This document shows positions 1 to 13,203 of a stretch of DNA of 64,000 nt, piece after piece. The number at the start of each line of letters is the position of its first letter. The first letter of the stretch is position 1. The DNA lies in the NCBI GenBank assembly GCA_022749755.1, contig CM040444.1, positions 16,785,274-16,849,273 of the forward strand, in the 5' to 3' direction. Below the pieces are notes generated by a model. The model saw only the letters and a list, made by a program, of their open reading frames with translations, ran no database searches and was not told where the DNA came from. The translations under genes were made by a program, and so were the position numbers. Source of the DNA: Azadirachta indica. Taxonomy: Eukaryota > Streptophyta > Magnoliopsida > Sapindales > Meliaceae.

Positions 1-955
1 ACAGCAATCGAACCCCTAACTGCAGCCCAGTGTAAAGCTGTCTGATAATTGTTGTCAGTAGCATTGACATCACCCCCATGCTTTAGTAACAGCAATAACA
101 GCAATCAAAACAAAAACTTCAACTTAGTCACAGCCTAAATTTAGCATATAAGACTAGAACAACCAATCCAAGAAAAATATAAAAACCCACATCAACAATA
201 AAAAAAATGTTCAAGCAAAAAGAAGCAACCCAATGGCACCTCATTCATAATAAAATTTGTGACATGATTCTTGAACCATTAGATCAATATATGTTCAAAA
301 ACTGAGAATATATCTGACATGCATAATTAATGCACCTTAGAGATGACACATGTTACATGCAATCTCATCCCATTCGTAGTACCTTAAACCAAAAGCAAAA
401 AGTTGTACTGTTTTTGTGTGAAGAAAGAAAGAAAAAAGACCTAACACATGGAGTTCCTATTTGATTAGATAATAAGATTTCTTATGCAGATATTAGTGTA
501 AACAAAATCAACAATAACATCTCAACTTATGCATGTTTATATATAAGTTTCTCATTTGACCAGTTGATAATATGTCTTCATTTCACATAAAAACGAAAAA
601 GCAACATAAGAAACAAAAACTAAATGCATTAGCTCCTATATCCATCAGTAAAAATAAAAATTTAAAGCAACAATCACCGAAAGGAAGCAAATTTCTGTAA
701 ATTTTACTTTACCTCAATAATATAATGTGCAACATCAGCAAAATTATTCAGTGCGGCCCATTGAAGTGCGTAATAGCCATTGATGTCAGGTTGAGAGACA
801 GAACCGCCGTCTTCTTCAACAAATTTCCTAAGCTTCTCGAAGTCTCCGTAAGCAGAGGCTGTGAAAACGTCTACTACAACAGCTTGATTGTCATTTTGGT
901 TCTGATGCGTTTTCGCTTCAGTCGATGAAACCACTTCGATCTCTGAGGAAGCCAT
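1..955 (-). CDS. TIP1: TIP1-like ankyrin-repeat protein S-acyltransferase, 5' part only
   Basis: Two coding exons are visible: 713-955 with the ATG at 955 (81 codons), and 1-80, which runs off the window. The exon 1 donor (GAG|GTAAAG) and an acceptor before 80 join in frame to give ...[13 protein letters not shown]. The first 30 or so residues are polar and low-complexity, followed by the start of an ankyrin array with a typical helix pair ([15 protein letters not shown]). Sequence and layout match plant TIP GROWTH DEFECTIVE 1 as I remember it: ankyrin repeats followed by a DHHC-CRD palmitoyltransferase domain that S-acylates membrane-associated proteins at the Golgi and endomembranes and is needed for root-hair and cell growth. 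The DHHC domain lies outside the window, so catalysis cannot be checked. The gene is divergent from PPA6, with about 1 kb between the start codons. Confidence 0.85.
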
Positions 956-1957
956 AAAAAAGTACGAAATGATCTATGATCAAAGTGATCGAAATGTTTT
1001 TAATTTTTGCAGGGATTAGGGTTTACAGGCAATTGCAGAAAATTTATGAAAACGCGTGCAAATTTTTTCGTTCTTTCACATTCCTTATTATTATTTCATT
1101 TTTTAATAATTCTCTTTGGGGCTTTATCAGTTGAGTCCTTATTGTTTCGTAAAATAAATCAGAAAGCAGAGGTTTTTAAAATATCATATAAGGTCCTCTC
1201 TAATTGTATTTCATTTTATAATTCTAAGTTTTTAACCAAAATTTGACAATCAGAAGAAATTTGAAAGGGTGAGAATACTGTTGGTCAAATTAAAGAAATT
1301 TTCTATTGAGTTTTTAAGAATATTATAAACTCTTCTAATTATAAATTTAAAAGTAATATTAAATTTTCATTTTACCAAATAAATAGTGAATACAATAATT
1401 AATTTTTGGGTCCCTAAGTTTACTTTTTTACAGTTAAGGACATACTTGGCTTAGTTGTAACAAGTAGGTCTCCAATCTGTTATTAAATGACCGAAGAACC
1501 ATGTACTATAGTTTTCATTTAAATATTCTAACAATGTGAAGGTAACTTGTCATTACTGTAGTAGTTAGAAGCATATTTGTTTTAGAAGGCAAAACTATAC
1601 TTACAAAAAAAAAAATTACTTGTTTGTGAATAATATAAAGGTAGAACTCTTAATGTGAATAATATTAAAGTACAACTCTTAATGTTGTTATCCAAAATAT
1701 AACAACAGAATCATTCCCATTTCTCGGAGATTCATATCATGAAATTCAACCCAATCGACGGTATAGATTCATGCGCTTCAAAATCATATGATGTCAGTCC
1801 CCACTTCTGATCATCCCGATTACAATCCAAAAACGAACAAAACAAAAACAATACCAACCTGTGAGGACTCTCCACTTGTTCTGTCTGTGGCTCAAACTCT
1901 TCATACTCTCTCTCCCCAAATTTCAATACACTTCACTCTAACTCACAGTCCCCACCT
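956..1957. promoter_or_regulatory. divergent intergenic region TIP1/PPA6
   Basis: About 1 kb separates the start codons of two divergently transcribed genes, so it must hold both promoters and both 5' UTRs. It is A+T-rich with no long open frame. The only internal structure seen is a short tandem duplication near 1624-1684. A CT-rich stretch at about 1855-1950 just before the PPA6 ATG is typical of a plant 5' UTR. Confidence 0.5.
1624..1684. repeat. two-copy tandem repeat of about 31 bp
   Basis: The block TGTGAATAATAT...AACTCTTAATG occurs twice back to back with a few substitutions. It lies in the intergenic region between TIP1 and PPA6, roughly 270 bp upstream of the PPA6 start. Confidence 0.6.
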
Positions 1958-4900
1958 ATGGCGGCCACAAGAGCAATAAGCCAGACCACTTCTTGCTTGC
2001 TGTCCAAAACACCATTTGCTCTGAAACAAAAATCCCATATCACCAATCTTTGCTTCAGCAACAAAAGAGTTGTCTTTCCCTCAAAGAGGTGGTTTTCTTG
2101 CAAGGCTATTTACAATCCCGAGGTTCAGATCAAAGAGGAGGGCAAGCCTGAAACTTTGGATTACAGAGTGTTTTTCGTTGATCATTCCGGCAAAAAGGTT
2201 ATTTTTTTTCCACACTCTCTGCTGGGAAGTGTTGGTTTGTTTGTATTTATTGGTATTGGTTTTGGGATGGGGATGCGGCCTTTTGTCTGTCTGGGTAACA
2301 GGAAAATGTGGGAAAAGAGAGTACGAAATGGGAATACTTGAAATTGAAGTTGAATTGGTTTTTGTTGGGATACAATGGGAAAGGAGTAGGTGTAGCTGGA
2401 AGTGTTGTGTCTTATGCCATGTTTGGTTCAGGGAAAACATTGGGAAAGAAAAAAGAGTCTAAAGATTGCACACTAAGTAACGTTTTTTGATACTTTGACT
2501 TCGTTTTTTGAACATTTGTGGAAAATTTCATGGGATTGAAATGTCAATTGAAGTGATATAGCCTTTGATAAGGAAAAAATGTAAAATACCTGCTGATGCA
2601 AACCTTTAATTTGGAAAGATATGACCTTTTGCATTGCATATATGTTAATTTGGGCAAAGTTGTGTTCAAATTCTTAAATTGGTAGTCATTGTTTGTTTTT
2701 CATCTAATTTTTCGTCCGGGTTCTGTTTGCTGAGAAAAATGGATGGAAAGAAAATAGTGAAAGTGGCTTTGCGGGGTTGGAGTAATTGTTTTTTAATGGC
2801 AAAATGAATATATTGAAAATTCAGAACTTTGAACTTTTGTCATCTTCTGCTACTCGGTTTTGGAGGATTGAGTTCATTGAAATTGAACTAATTCTACCTC
2901 TTATTCTTTTTGAAAATGGACAAATAGAACACGTCCCAAATGTTCTCATAAATCTGAGGTTAAGAATTAATTTTAGTCAATTTAGTGACTGATTAAGTTT
3001 AGGAATGTAATAAAATGTCATGATAATGATTAAAAGAAATTTGTGATAAATAATTCTGATTGTTGTAAACTATTGGGAGCTGAAACTTCTTGTGAATGGT
3101 GATCTGGAAGTTTGAAACAGTAAATTTTCAGGGGCTAGTTATACAAGTGTAAGACATTCTTCTTAAGATTTGATTCCATAACAGTTTACAGAAATTTGTT
3201 ACATTCTTCTGTCTGTCAAATAAATGTACATACTCTTGCTGTTCAGGTTTCTCCATGGCATGACATACCATTGAGATTGGGAGATGGTGTTTTCAACTTT
3301 GTTGTCGAAATACCCAAAGAATCAAGCGCAAAGATGGAGATTGCTACTGATGAGCTATACACCCCTATTAAGCAGGATACAAAGAAGGGGAAGCTTCGAT
3401 ATTACCCGTAAGATTCTGTTATCTCATCCTTCTGACATATCATTTGTTCTCATATAAATGTTGATCAGGAAAATTGGATGTATTATTTCTTTCAATGAAG
3501 CTTCTTTTGTAGAATTCTTAAGATTATTTGCTATCTTGGCCTAATCGTGCACATCTTTACAGTTTACATGCAAGAATGTTTTGAGTTCTTACTATTCATC
3601 TTAATAAAGCATTGTATAACTGTTTGGGTTGACAACATAAAATTCATTTTGGCCTTCTCTTAGTCAACTACCTTAAAAAGGGGTTCCTTTATTTGAATGG
3701 TGGTTTCTGCCTCCTTCCCCATACTGTAGAAAAAGGGCTTTCCTACTCTGTTTCTAATCTTTCTCTGTTTCTAGGCTTATTTTGATCTAAAGAATAGGCA
3801 ATACAGTTTTGCATCACAAACTCAATACTCTAAGATCCATTGAGGCTTCTCAATGTCTTTGCTTATGAACTAAATTGTGCCTCCTCACCAGCCACATTAT
3901 TGAACTTATCTGCTCCATGCATCATTATATCTCTATGTGTGATGGTCATTTTTTGCAGCATCTATCTCAGAATCTTCTCAGTACACAAGCTGTTGGTGTC
4001 ACTGTGGAACAGTTGTCTCAGCATGCTTCTTGAACTAAAACCTGTGCCTTAAGTTCAGTTGTGTCTCATCTTTCTTTGTCATAATTCTTTTTTATCAATG
4101 TCCTGGATCGTGTCAATATAGTTTGACATATTTCTCTAAATCATTTCTGTCCTTGATTCTTAGATACAACATATACTGGAATTATGGATTGCTTCCACAA
4201 ACATGGGAAGATCCATCTTTGGCCAACTCTGAAGTTGAAGGAGCATTTGGTGATAATGATCCAGGTATTTCATCACATTTTCTGTTCCAATATTTGACCT
4301 TTTCTGTACGCATTCTATTTTACTTGATCAACATAAGTCCAGATTCTTATATATAGCCTTCTTTCATGCTTTATCACTTAGTTGACGTTGTTGAAATTGG
4401 TGAAACACGAAGAAAGATTGGTGATGTTCTTAAGGTCAAGCCCTTAGGTGCCTTAGCCATGATTGATGAAGGGGAACTTGACTGGAAAATAGTGGCAATT
4501 TCATTGGATGATCCAAAGGCTGCCCTTGTAAATGATGTCAATGATGTCGAGAAGCATTTTCCAGTAAGTACATATCCAAATATGTTGCAAAAGAAGGTTA
4601 TTACGCTTATCTAAAAAATGACAGTAATAACTATAAATATCAAGTACACAATGTGACATCTTATCTCACTAATGAAGTTGTGCAGAAACTAAATTATAAG
4701 CTTGAGCTTTCCTAATTTTCAGGGAACTGTCACGGCAATCAGGGACTGGTTTAGAGACTACAAAATCCCAGACGGAAAACCTGCCAACAAGTTTGGTCTT
4801 GGAAACAAGGCTGCAAACAAGGTAATCTTGTATTCGAGTTGGCAACTTTGTTACGTTTTCACTCTTAATATTATTCAACACAACATGCTTTACTTTTTGC

Positions 4901-5004
4901 ATGATAAACAGGATTACGCTTTGAAGGTGATCACAGAGACAAACGAGTCCTGGGCCAAACTTGTAAAGAGGTCGATTCAGGCCAACGATCTATCGCTTGT
5001 ATAA
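1958..5004 (+). CDS. PPA6: soluble inorganic pyrophosphatase, chloroplastic (family I)
   Basis: Six exons: 1958-2197, 3247-3407, 4164-4264, 4382-4563, 4723-4821 and 4912-5004. They join in frame to 291 residues. The first 50 or so residues are rich in Ser, Thr and basic residues, like a chloroplast transit peptide. The family I pyrophosphatase signature DNDPVDVVEIG sits at about residues 164-174, with its metal-binding aspartates intact, followed by a DWKIVAI segment. The enzyme hydrolyses pyrophosphate to two phosphates and pulls plastid biosyntheses, such as ADP-glucose formation, forward. The length suits the plastid form, which is longer than the roughly 210-residue cytosolic enzymes because of its N-terminal extension. 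All introns are GT-AG; the first, about 1 kb, separates the transit-peptide exon from the catalytic exons. Confidence 0.93.
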
Positions 5005-5540
5005 CTGCAATTCATCAGATATGGTGCAGCTCGGCGAGTATTAAATTCAGAGGAACTGTTGGTAATCTTAATTTGTTGGATACAGTGCTCTCCCATTATT
5101 GAGTTTTTGGATAGTCTACTATCATGTTTGTCTGCAAAAGTTATGTACTATACGTGATAAACTAGGCTAAAACAAAAAACCATTTTTGGGCTTGGATATT
5201 ATCTGGGGTCTCTCAATTTCAGTCACGTTATGGAATAAATATTTGGGATTTAGCTGCATTTTATGGAAGATAAGAGCAAAATCTCTTTCTCCTAAGTTAT
5301 GTTAATTTGTTAATCATAATCCATAAATATATGAAGTGATTTGCTTTGAACATATTAAACATGCTTTGAAAAACTTTTATTTTCTTCATATATATATGGT
5401 TGGAACAAACGGTTATAGCATATAAACAGAGCTGTTAATGGTTATCCTTGAATCTGGTAATTTTGCCCGTCTCAGTCAAGATTTCTTTTCGAATCAGACA
5501 TCAAACCTAAGGACCCCAGAAAACTTCAAAAGTCTTTTCT
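5005..5540. other. intergenic, convergent 3' ends
   Basis: This should hold the PPA6 3' UTR (start of the stretch) and the end of the small minus-strand gene that follows. It is A+T-rich with no coding-like frame. Confidence 0.4.
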
Positions 5541-5804
5541 TTACCACCAGCTTTGTTCAAGTGCTTCCTGGAAACTCTTTGCCAAAGCAAAACCAGAAGG
5601 ATCAGCATCAGCGAAACATGATTCTTGGTCTTCAGACTTTCCATTGAATATGGTATGTCCTTGTTGTACCCATTTCACAGCTGAAACTTTAACCATCAGA
5701 GAAGCTGCCGCTGCATTAGGCCGTGAACAAGAAGGAAAAGTTGGTGGAGAAGAAGAAGGTTTGCTTTGGTGAGACAAAATTAACATTGCCGCCGTAGGAG
5801 CCAT
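5541..5804 (-). CDS. small hypothetical protein, possibly plastid-targeted (87 aa)
   Basis: An uninterrupted frame runs from ATG (5804) to TAA (5541). The product begins MAPTAAMLIL and has a Ser/Pro/Ala-rich first half resembling a chloroplast transit peptide. A more structured second half contains VKWVQQGHTIFNGK and ends FQEALEQSWW. I do not recognise the family. A TATA-like run (5875-5895) lies about 80-90 bp upstream of the ATG, and the frame begins in good context (TCAATGGCT). Codon use and composition look coding-like compared with the A+T-rich flanks. It could be a single-exon gene or the only recognised exon of a longer one. Confidence 0.5.
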   Translation of the reverse strand: MAPTAAMLILSHQSKPSSSPPTFPSCSRPNAAAASLMVKVSAVKWVQQGHTIFNGKSEDQESCFADADPSGFALAKSFQEALEQSWW

Positions 5805-6803
5805 TGAAATAAAGAGGAAATAGAAAATACAAAAACAAAAGCTTCTGATAAATGCTGATTACAATGATAGCCACTCATATATAACATATATAAGACATAC
5901 ATAACACAGGCTTTGGTAAACAAGCAAAGGAATCTGTGGGCCTGGTTTCAGTAAAAGACGAAGACGAATTCAAGAATCATACGCAGCTATTGATTGGGGT
6001 GTAATTATAGCGAGTGGGTATATTTTTTATATCATGTTTTCCGATGTATAATTATAGTCGATGGGCAATCTTTTTATCACATTTTGCCCATTTTGAATCA
6101 AAACGTCGGTAAAATGGAATGTCTGTGGGCTTTAAGGCACCTGGTTTCCACCAAAACTACAGTAGTTTTGGGGGAAGGAGAATGACTCAGTGAGGCTGGC
6201 ATCTGCCTGACACGTGTTGTGATCTGAGCCCCCAATTCATTTACTTATATTATTAAATTGATTGAAATTTAATATTATCGAAGATTATTCAATTCTGACC
6301 CAAAATGATGAAAGCTAAAGAAAGGGAGATTACTTGATCATTCTGGCATAATCATATTTTGTTTACGTATTCATTGAAGAATTAGGACCCGCATGTAAAT
6401 TACCCTTTTTCATGACATACTAATGCCAAAATAGTGAGTGTAGCAAGTCTTCCTTCCTCCCCATTATACTACCAAAATCTAAACCCAATCTACTCACTCA
6501 AAAGAAATTATTTACATCAGCAAAAAGTTAAAACAAAAAAAATAATAATAATCGAACCTATAAGATCAAGAAAAGTTTCAAAGCTTTCTGAAGACAACTT
6601 ATGGTTCTGCAGAAATTTCTATTATTTCTGCTTTCTTATCTTCAAGCAAAGGTGTTGTGTTCAACCTCTCCGCCCTTGTGACCTGATGCTCACTGTCTTC
6701 ATTAAAACGATCCACGCTGTGCAGAAATATTCCTGTTATGACGTTATGAAACAGTTAGAAAGGATTTCATTATCGCTAATCCTCGTTTTGCACATGAACA
6801 TGA
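5805..6803. other. gene-free stretch upstream of the small ORF and downstream of the spinster gene
   Basis: About 1 kb. It includes a TATA-like region at 5875-5895 that probably belongs to the small minus-strand gene. The 6434-6811 open frame is low-complexity and overlaps the spinster 3' end; I do not regard it as a gene. Nothing else is recognised. Confidence 0.4.
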
Positions 6804-9800
6804 TTAACTGAAGTGCTCTAGTAAACTAATCTTGCGAGAAACTATGGAAATAACCAGCAAGAACTTGCCTATAAACCATATTGCAGCTGCTGGAAAGAGT
6901 ATAGCTGTTAGAATAAGAGCAGTTTCCCTCCAATTGTTAACTCGGTCCTGCCAGGGATATCGGTAAAGTTAATCCATCAGAGACAAGTGACATTTTAAAA
7001 CATACAAGCCAACGCAAGGAACACGAGATCTTACCATTTCAGAAACTCAATCAATGCATAAAATGAATAATGAAGCAAAGATTAGATGAAGAAAAATAAC
7101 AAGAACAGCTACACCATGTGCAGCATAAATGTCCTCTTGCATCATTTCCACGGCAGAATGCTTTCTAATATAGTTTTTTCATTTGATAGCAGTATAAGGG
7201 AAAACTTCTTTACTCAAAAATAACTTCAAAGATAGGGTAATTAAGACAAACCTGAAGAACCCCAACAAGTGGTGAGGAAGGAACATCCCCAAATATGTGA
7301 ATCGAAACAGTAGAGATAGCCATAGACAGTGGTCTCAGACTTGGTTTAACACAATGGAGACATATATAATTTACTGGACCCTGTGAAAGAGACAAAACAT
7401 TCATTTACAGGTATTATAAATAGAGCTACAATAACATTGGATTTTACATGTTTCAGTTTGTAAAGGGTATGGCTGCAGGAATTCCAAATCAAGATCACAG
7501 CTTGATGTCATTGAAAGTAAAGTTATACACCAGCATATCGCATAATCTCACCGTTCATAAGATTAATGCACTAAATTGGTACTGAAACAATTCAATTAAC
7601 TAGAGCACGTGGGTGAAGACAAAAGACTTTTCAGCTTGGAAGAAGAAAATACCTGAGTGGCAAATACTAATAGTTCGCCAATGGAGAACAGAGCAAGAAA
7701 ACCATACATGCTCTTCAAGAAGAAGGCAATAAAGCAAAATATTGCCCCAATAAATGTTGTTACTGAAAGAAGCTGCAAAAATACCGAGGAAGAGTTTAAT
7801 CCCACAGACTTACTAGTGTCTTATAAGTTCAGAAGAAGAATATCTAAAGTACATGCCTTATTTCCCTATCACTTCCTTTAAAAAACAAAACTTTTTGGCT
7901 TTATCCTATATTGCCCCTCAGTTTGCCATCAACATAAGTTCATCAAGCATATTCATGTAATTTTTAGCTATAAGCAGCATAGAGCTAGGGGTCAAAGTAA
8001 AACAAGAATAAGATTTTGTTATTACTGTATGCAGAATTGCCCAAACTGGGAAAAATATAATGCATGAAGAATTGACAAACAACTATATAAAGAAAGCAAA
8101 TCTTTTAAATGCTACGGCATCAACCTTAAAAGCATTAGAGATTGTTGAATTTATGAGATCCAGCACAAAACCACCTGCTAATGTACCCAATATGCCGCAC
8201 ACAATTGTAATTCCTCCAAAGATCATATCTGCATCAGTCTGCAAAAGAAACCTGACTTCAAACAGTGTAGCATGTTCTGGAGCTTTAGTTCCACTAAAAA
8301 TTACCAATCTGTGCAAAAATTTGAAATTGTAGCAGAAGAAAACTTTCATACACATAAAATGATATGAAAGCAGTTTTATCTCATCAAAGGTAAAAAGATT
8401 ACCATGTTATAAATGTTTTTACCAGCCTTAGGTCCCCAATATGAGTATGCCCCAATGACAAAATTGTAAGCTACATAACCTGAAAACAGCAACTTACATT
8501 CTCAATATTTTATACAAAATGACTGAACGGAGTCACACAGCTGTGTAAATTATTTACATCCCGGATAACCTGAAAAGAACTTTTAAGCAAACAAGTTCTC
8601 CTGCAACTTGCTAATTGCTGCTGATTTATCTGAGAGAACCCATGGAACTGAACAAAAGAATAACCAGCTGGATCAGGAGACACATAAGAGTGAAAAGAAT
8701 ACCTAGAACATTGACGACAAAAACCTTTTCACTCAAAAGCATTTTCATGTCTTTAATGAATCTTGAGAATTGATTCAAATTAGTGGATGTATCTTTAGAC
8801 CTGCAAAATATAGTAGGTCTAATACAATCAATTATATGTCCCAATTAACTGCACAATCATATCAAATATCATCAAATTAGGAGAGAGCTGTTATATAATT
8901 CAGATAACATAAACTTATTTAAAAAAATAAATAAATCAAGAGGAAAATATTGGCTAGTTATTTCATATTTTCATCTTACATAGCTCAATGATACCAGGAT
9001 ATCATTGGTAAAATTTCTGCCTTGGAATGCCAGGCAATATTAAGATATAATAAGAAATTCAAGATTCATGCACTCACTTGGAAGCATTCATTGAGTATTT
9101 GCCATCCAGTTCTTCTTTTGTGGACGAAGTGTGACTTTTACCAGTTGTAACGTCTGTTTCTGCATCATGCATAAACTCAATAACTCAACAAATACTTGAT
9201 ATAAACTAATGTGACCACCTGTTTGCATTGAGAGTCTGACATATTCTTACAGCACAGATCATTCTTCATCTATTCTGCGCCCATTCCATGATGTAATGAA
9301 AAATATAATAGAAACAAGAAGTTCTGCAAATTATATTGCTTAAATTTGATTCATTACTTCCACTATATCTGGTACCTTGGGCTTCCGATAAAGCTGTCTC
9401 TATATCTGTCAATGCTTTTTTTGATTCTGCAGGAGCAAAACCTGTATCCAGAAATTATTTAGAAATAGCTGGAAGACGTCTGCTGGATCACTACAAATCA
9501 TGTGTACAAAACATCACCTTTCAACTGCAAAGGCTTCATAACAAAACCTAGAATGGCAAATGGAATCATCAGTATTGCCTCACCCCAGAATGCAAAACGC
9601 CAATTAAAATGACCTCCAACCTATTAAGAAAAGGATGAAGATGATAGCATTTGTTCCCAGAACAAACTCAAGAAAAGCATTCAGAATAGGAGACAAGAAC
9701 AAGTGATGATCAAAACAGAAAATGAACCATATGCAAAAGATTAAAATTGATCTGCCAGAAAGTTGTAACAAAAGCTAAATTTTCACCAAATGTTTGACAA

Positions 9801-11973
9801 ATAAACGTTATAAAGAAAAGAAAAAGAAAAAAGCTTACCAAGCCACCATAAACATAGCCGAGTGCAAAACCAGTGGGTATGCACATGTAAAATATTGCGA
9901 GCCATGCAGTTTTCTGAAACAAAGGCAGGATATAAGATAGGTTTGAAGAAAGTAAATAACAGAGGACTACACAATCAAACAGAACAGTAAAAAATGAATA
10001 CCAAAATTGATATCAACAATGTATGATTGTAAGTGTTAAATATACATAAAACAGATAGTGCCGCATTCATAAATTTTTAGAAGAAAAGAAAACCTGGGGA
10101 ACAGGAGCGTTATCATCTATAAACGGTGCTGCAAGACTTATAAATGAAGCTTCACCTACTCCAACTAGCCTGGAGTGACAACAACAGTGTAACATCTAGA
10201 GAATATATGAAACTGCTCAGTAGTAAAACAAAGAAGAGAAACAGAAAAGCAACCGACTTACATGCGGCAAATTGTAATCATCCAGAAATTAACTGAAAGA
10301 CCACAGCCAATTACAGCTAAAGTCCAAACTGATAATCCAACTCCAATAAGCCTAAATGGATTTATGCTGCAAAGTTTCATAGCACATAAGGACTCACTCC
10401 AAAATAAACCATTATGTAAATCATAATTCAACATTTGCAAAGTACTACAAAGGCTGAGCAAAAATCCCAAAAATTTCTTCTCCCAATCCTGCTCATAAAC
10501 AATGCATATTAAAGTTCCAAAAGAAACTGAGATTTGCTACATGATCATGTCAGATCCCACCAAGATACAGAAAAGCACATGCACTAATAAGTCATTTAGG
10601 CTAAAATCAAATTCCAAGACCTATAGACCAGATGATGAAAGGCTTTATGTGTGCATGCCAAGTAAACATGAAGTTACAGGCATGTTATTGTTCCAAATCA
10701 CTATCCAAATATCAACTGTATCTATCATATTCTGCTATTGTTTAAATCAAATAATAAAAATAATTAAATATTTGAATTATAACTATTATTTTACTCATCT
10801 TCAGCATAATTAGCATGCAAAAAACTTAAAACTTGAAACCATGCCCCTTACTTTGGAATAAGGGTCAAAAACAATGCAACCTAAGGAGATTATTACCTCT
10901 TTGCTAATGAGGCAAATATTGGAGAAGCCACAAGAAGTCCAACCATGAAAGCAGATGATAGAACACCATCTTCGAAATTGCTTAAGTTAAACTCCCCTCT
11001 GTTAGCCACAATAACCCATACATTAGTCAAAGAAGTCGCAAAATTTGGAAAATTTGTGATATAGTGCACAAGTGGTAAAATTAAGGTTAACGAGGAAAAT
11101 GGCTAAACAAGGAACATAATACAAAGCGTTACTACATCAACTACATAACGCAGACTAAGTGTAAAAATTTCAACGAAAGCCTCCAGAATAAGTCATACTG
11201 TATTCCGCTACCAGATGTGCAGGTACCACTTTCAGAGCAAGTTCTGCGGCTTCCATTCACACCATTACTTGCAATTGCTCCTCGATCAACATAATTCAGC
11301 ATGTTGATCACACAGAATATGAATAGCAGCCTGAACAGTATTATAATTTTTCAATAAGTCAGCTCATAACACAATGCAGTTGTGCAGAAACCCTTAAAGC
11401 AGGAGATTGGAAAGAAATAAACTCTCATCGAATTCCTTGATCTCAATCGTTAGGAATTTTACTAGATGTTACAGTATAACTCATTTTGGATGAAAATAGA
11501 ATTATTCTGTCACGCAATTGCTTTTGCACCAAACAACAGAATGCAACTATTCCTCTTCTGCAATTGACTTATAAGTCCACTAAATTGCACTTTATTTAAC
11601 CGAAACAAAATTCCAGAATGTGCATACCTAGCAAATAGAATTCCACCCGCGGTTTTTAATTCTTTTCACGGTAACTAAAAACCCAATAGAAAACAAGAAA
11701 ACTATATCACAAAAAAGCAATCTCTCTCTTTTCTTTCCCTCTCATTCCCCACATTTTCTCTGCAGCCAAACAGACATCAAACACAAAACAACCACAGTTA
11801 ACAAAGAAAAAAAGATACCTTTTTGGCGTGAACCATGAAGGCTTTGGAGGTGATAATGAGACTGAGTTTCTCACCATTTCTGTCTGCCCCGCAGATGGGT
11901 TTGGTCTTGATTCCTCCAAAGAAGCAGGTTTTGCTTCTTGTTTTGCTTCTTGTTTTGCTTCTTGCTTTTCCAT
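6804..11973 (-). CDS. spinster-type sphingolipid/MFS transporter
   Basis: Fifteen exons, in transcription order: 11819-11973, 11199-11330, 10897-10998, 10262-10351, about 10096-10169, 9839-9913, 9518-9620, 9376-9441, 9078-9159, 8703-8800, 8403-8479, 8125-8238, 7653-7772, 7252-7380 and 6804-6947. They give about 520 residues. A hydrophilic N-terminus holds a short KQEA repeat. The first transmembrane segment ends in NYVDRG, the spinster signature, followed by GAIASNGVNGS. NLSNFEDGVLSSAF, GVGEASFISLAAPFIDD and HCVKPSLRPLSMAISTVSIH match plant SPNS proteins. These are 12-helix major facilitator proteins thought to move sphingolipids or lysolipids across endomembranes. From synteny it is probably the orthologue of Arabidopsis spinster homologue 2 (AT5G64500). 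I could not settle the frame across exon 5 to the base by eye. Confidence 0.88.
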
Positions 11974-13203
11974 TAACAGAATCGACTAGTCTATATTTTT
12001 AGCACCACTTATTCCGATATTTGAATGGTTGTTGAAGAAACTACCAAATTATGTGCTCCCAATATCAGCCTTTTTGCTGTCACGCTCTCTGCTGTTGGTA
12101 AAAAGTGCTTTTGCAAGTCGCTTTTTACTGGCTTACGCTTTTGACTTTCGAAGCAAATCAGTTCAGTTTGGTTAAGATTACAGTAATGCGGATTCCTAAT
12201 ACAACTGTATTCCTAGATTTTACCAACTTCTTTATATTACATCTTAATCACATACATCTGATTGTACTATATCTTAAATTGCTTCCGTCGTCGGATTGTA
12301 CCACTTGCGCACTGTAACCCACATCAACGCCAAAACGACAATCTGATTGTAACACATAAGCCTTACGAAAATGCTTAGCGATACAAATCGATAAATAGAT
12401 TACGTTTAGTGATTTATTGTCGAAGTATATATCATTTCATGTTAATCTTCGGATCAGTAAGATAAGATCTTAAAAATAATTTGTTATGTAAATGGAATAA
12501 TAATGTCCAATCAAAAGGGAATATTCCTCCTGGTTCGTATGTGGGAATATATGAAATAATGCAATTAGTGCTTTTTTAATACTCTAATTTGGGATAATAC
12601 AATTCGGATCCTTAAAATTTCTACATTTTAAAGATCTGACTCCTATTAAAATAAAAAAATTGACCTTTTAATATTGAATTTTGATGTATGATATTTGAAT
12701 ATATCATTTCATATGTCAATAAAAGTGTATTTTAAAAAGGATTAAGAATCTCTTTATTGCAAATGTAAAAACAATGTTCTTATCTGGAAAAAGATTCGGG
12801 ACTTGAATGTTATTAAGCCCGCTCTAATTGGGGTATTTTGTTCGTCGTCGGAGTAACATGTTCTTTTTTTGAAATAACGATACAAAAACACTTTAAAGCC
12901 TAGAAAAATAGGCTTCATTATAGTCTTTCTAGCCGGTATTGTACATCAAATTAATAAATTTATACCGCATATATTGCCAAAAAATATTAAATCTGAAATG
13001 AGGAAAAATCATCTCTGTAAAATGAATGTAATAAAACTTGTATTAATGGTATCAACAATGTTATTTACATCATGATCCGCAGCAGTAGGAACAGAAAGAA
13101 TTTTGAACTTTCTAAGTGAGTATTAGCTACACAAACTGTGGGGAAAATATATGCACTTAATAAAAGACAGACGTAAGAGCTTGTAGATTGATAAGCTGCA
13201 GTC
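11974..13203. other. gene-free stretch, promoter of spinster gene and 3' flank of SPT2-like gene
   Basis: About 1.2 kb between the spinster ATG at 11973 and the stop of the SPT2-like gene at 13204. The first few hundred bases should include the spinster promoter. The rest is A+T-rich without coding potential or repeats that I can identify. Confidence 0.4.

Noticed and set aside
6434..6811. Plus-strand 125-residue frame
   Set aside because: Low-complexity, starts in A+T-rich DNA, and overlaps the spinster 3' end; no homology or transit-peptide logic recognised.
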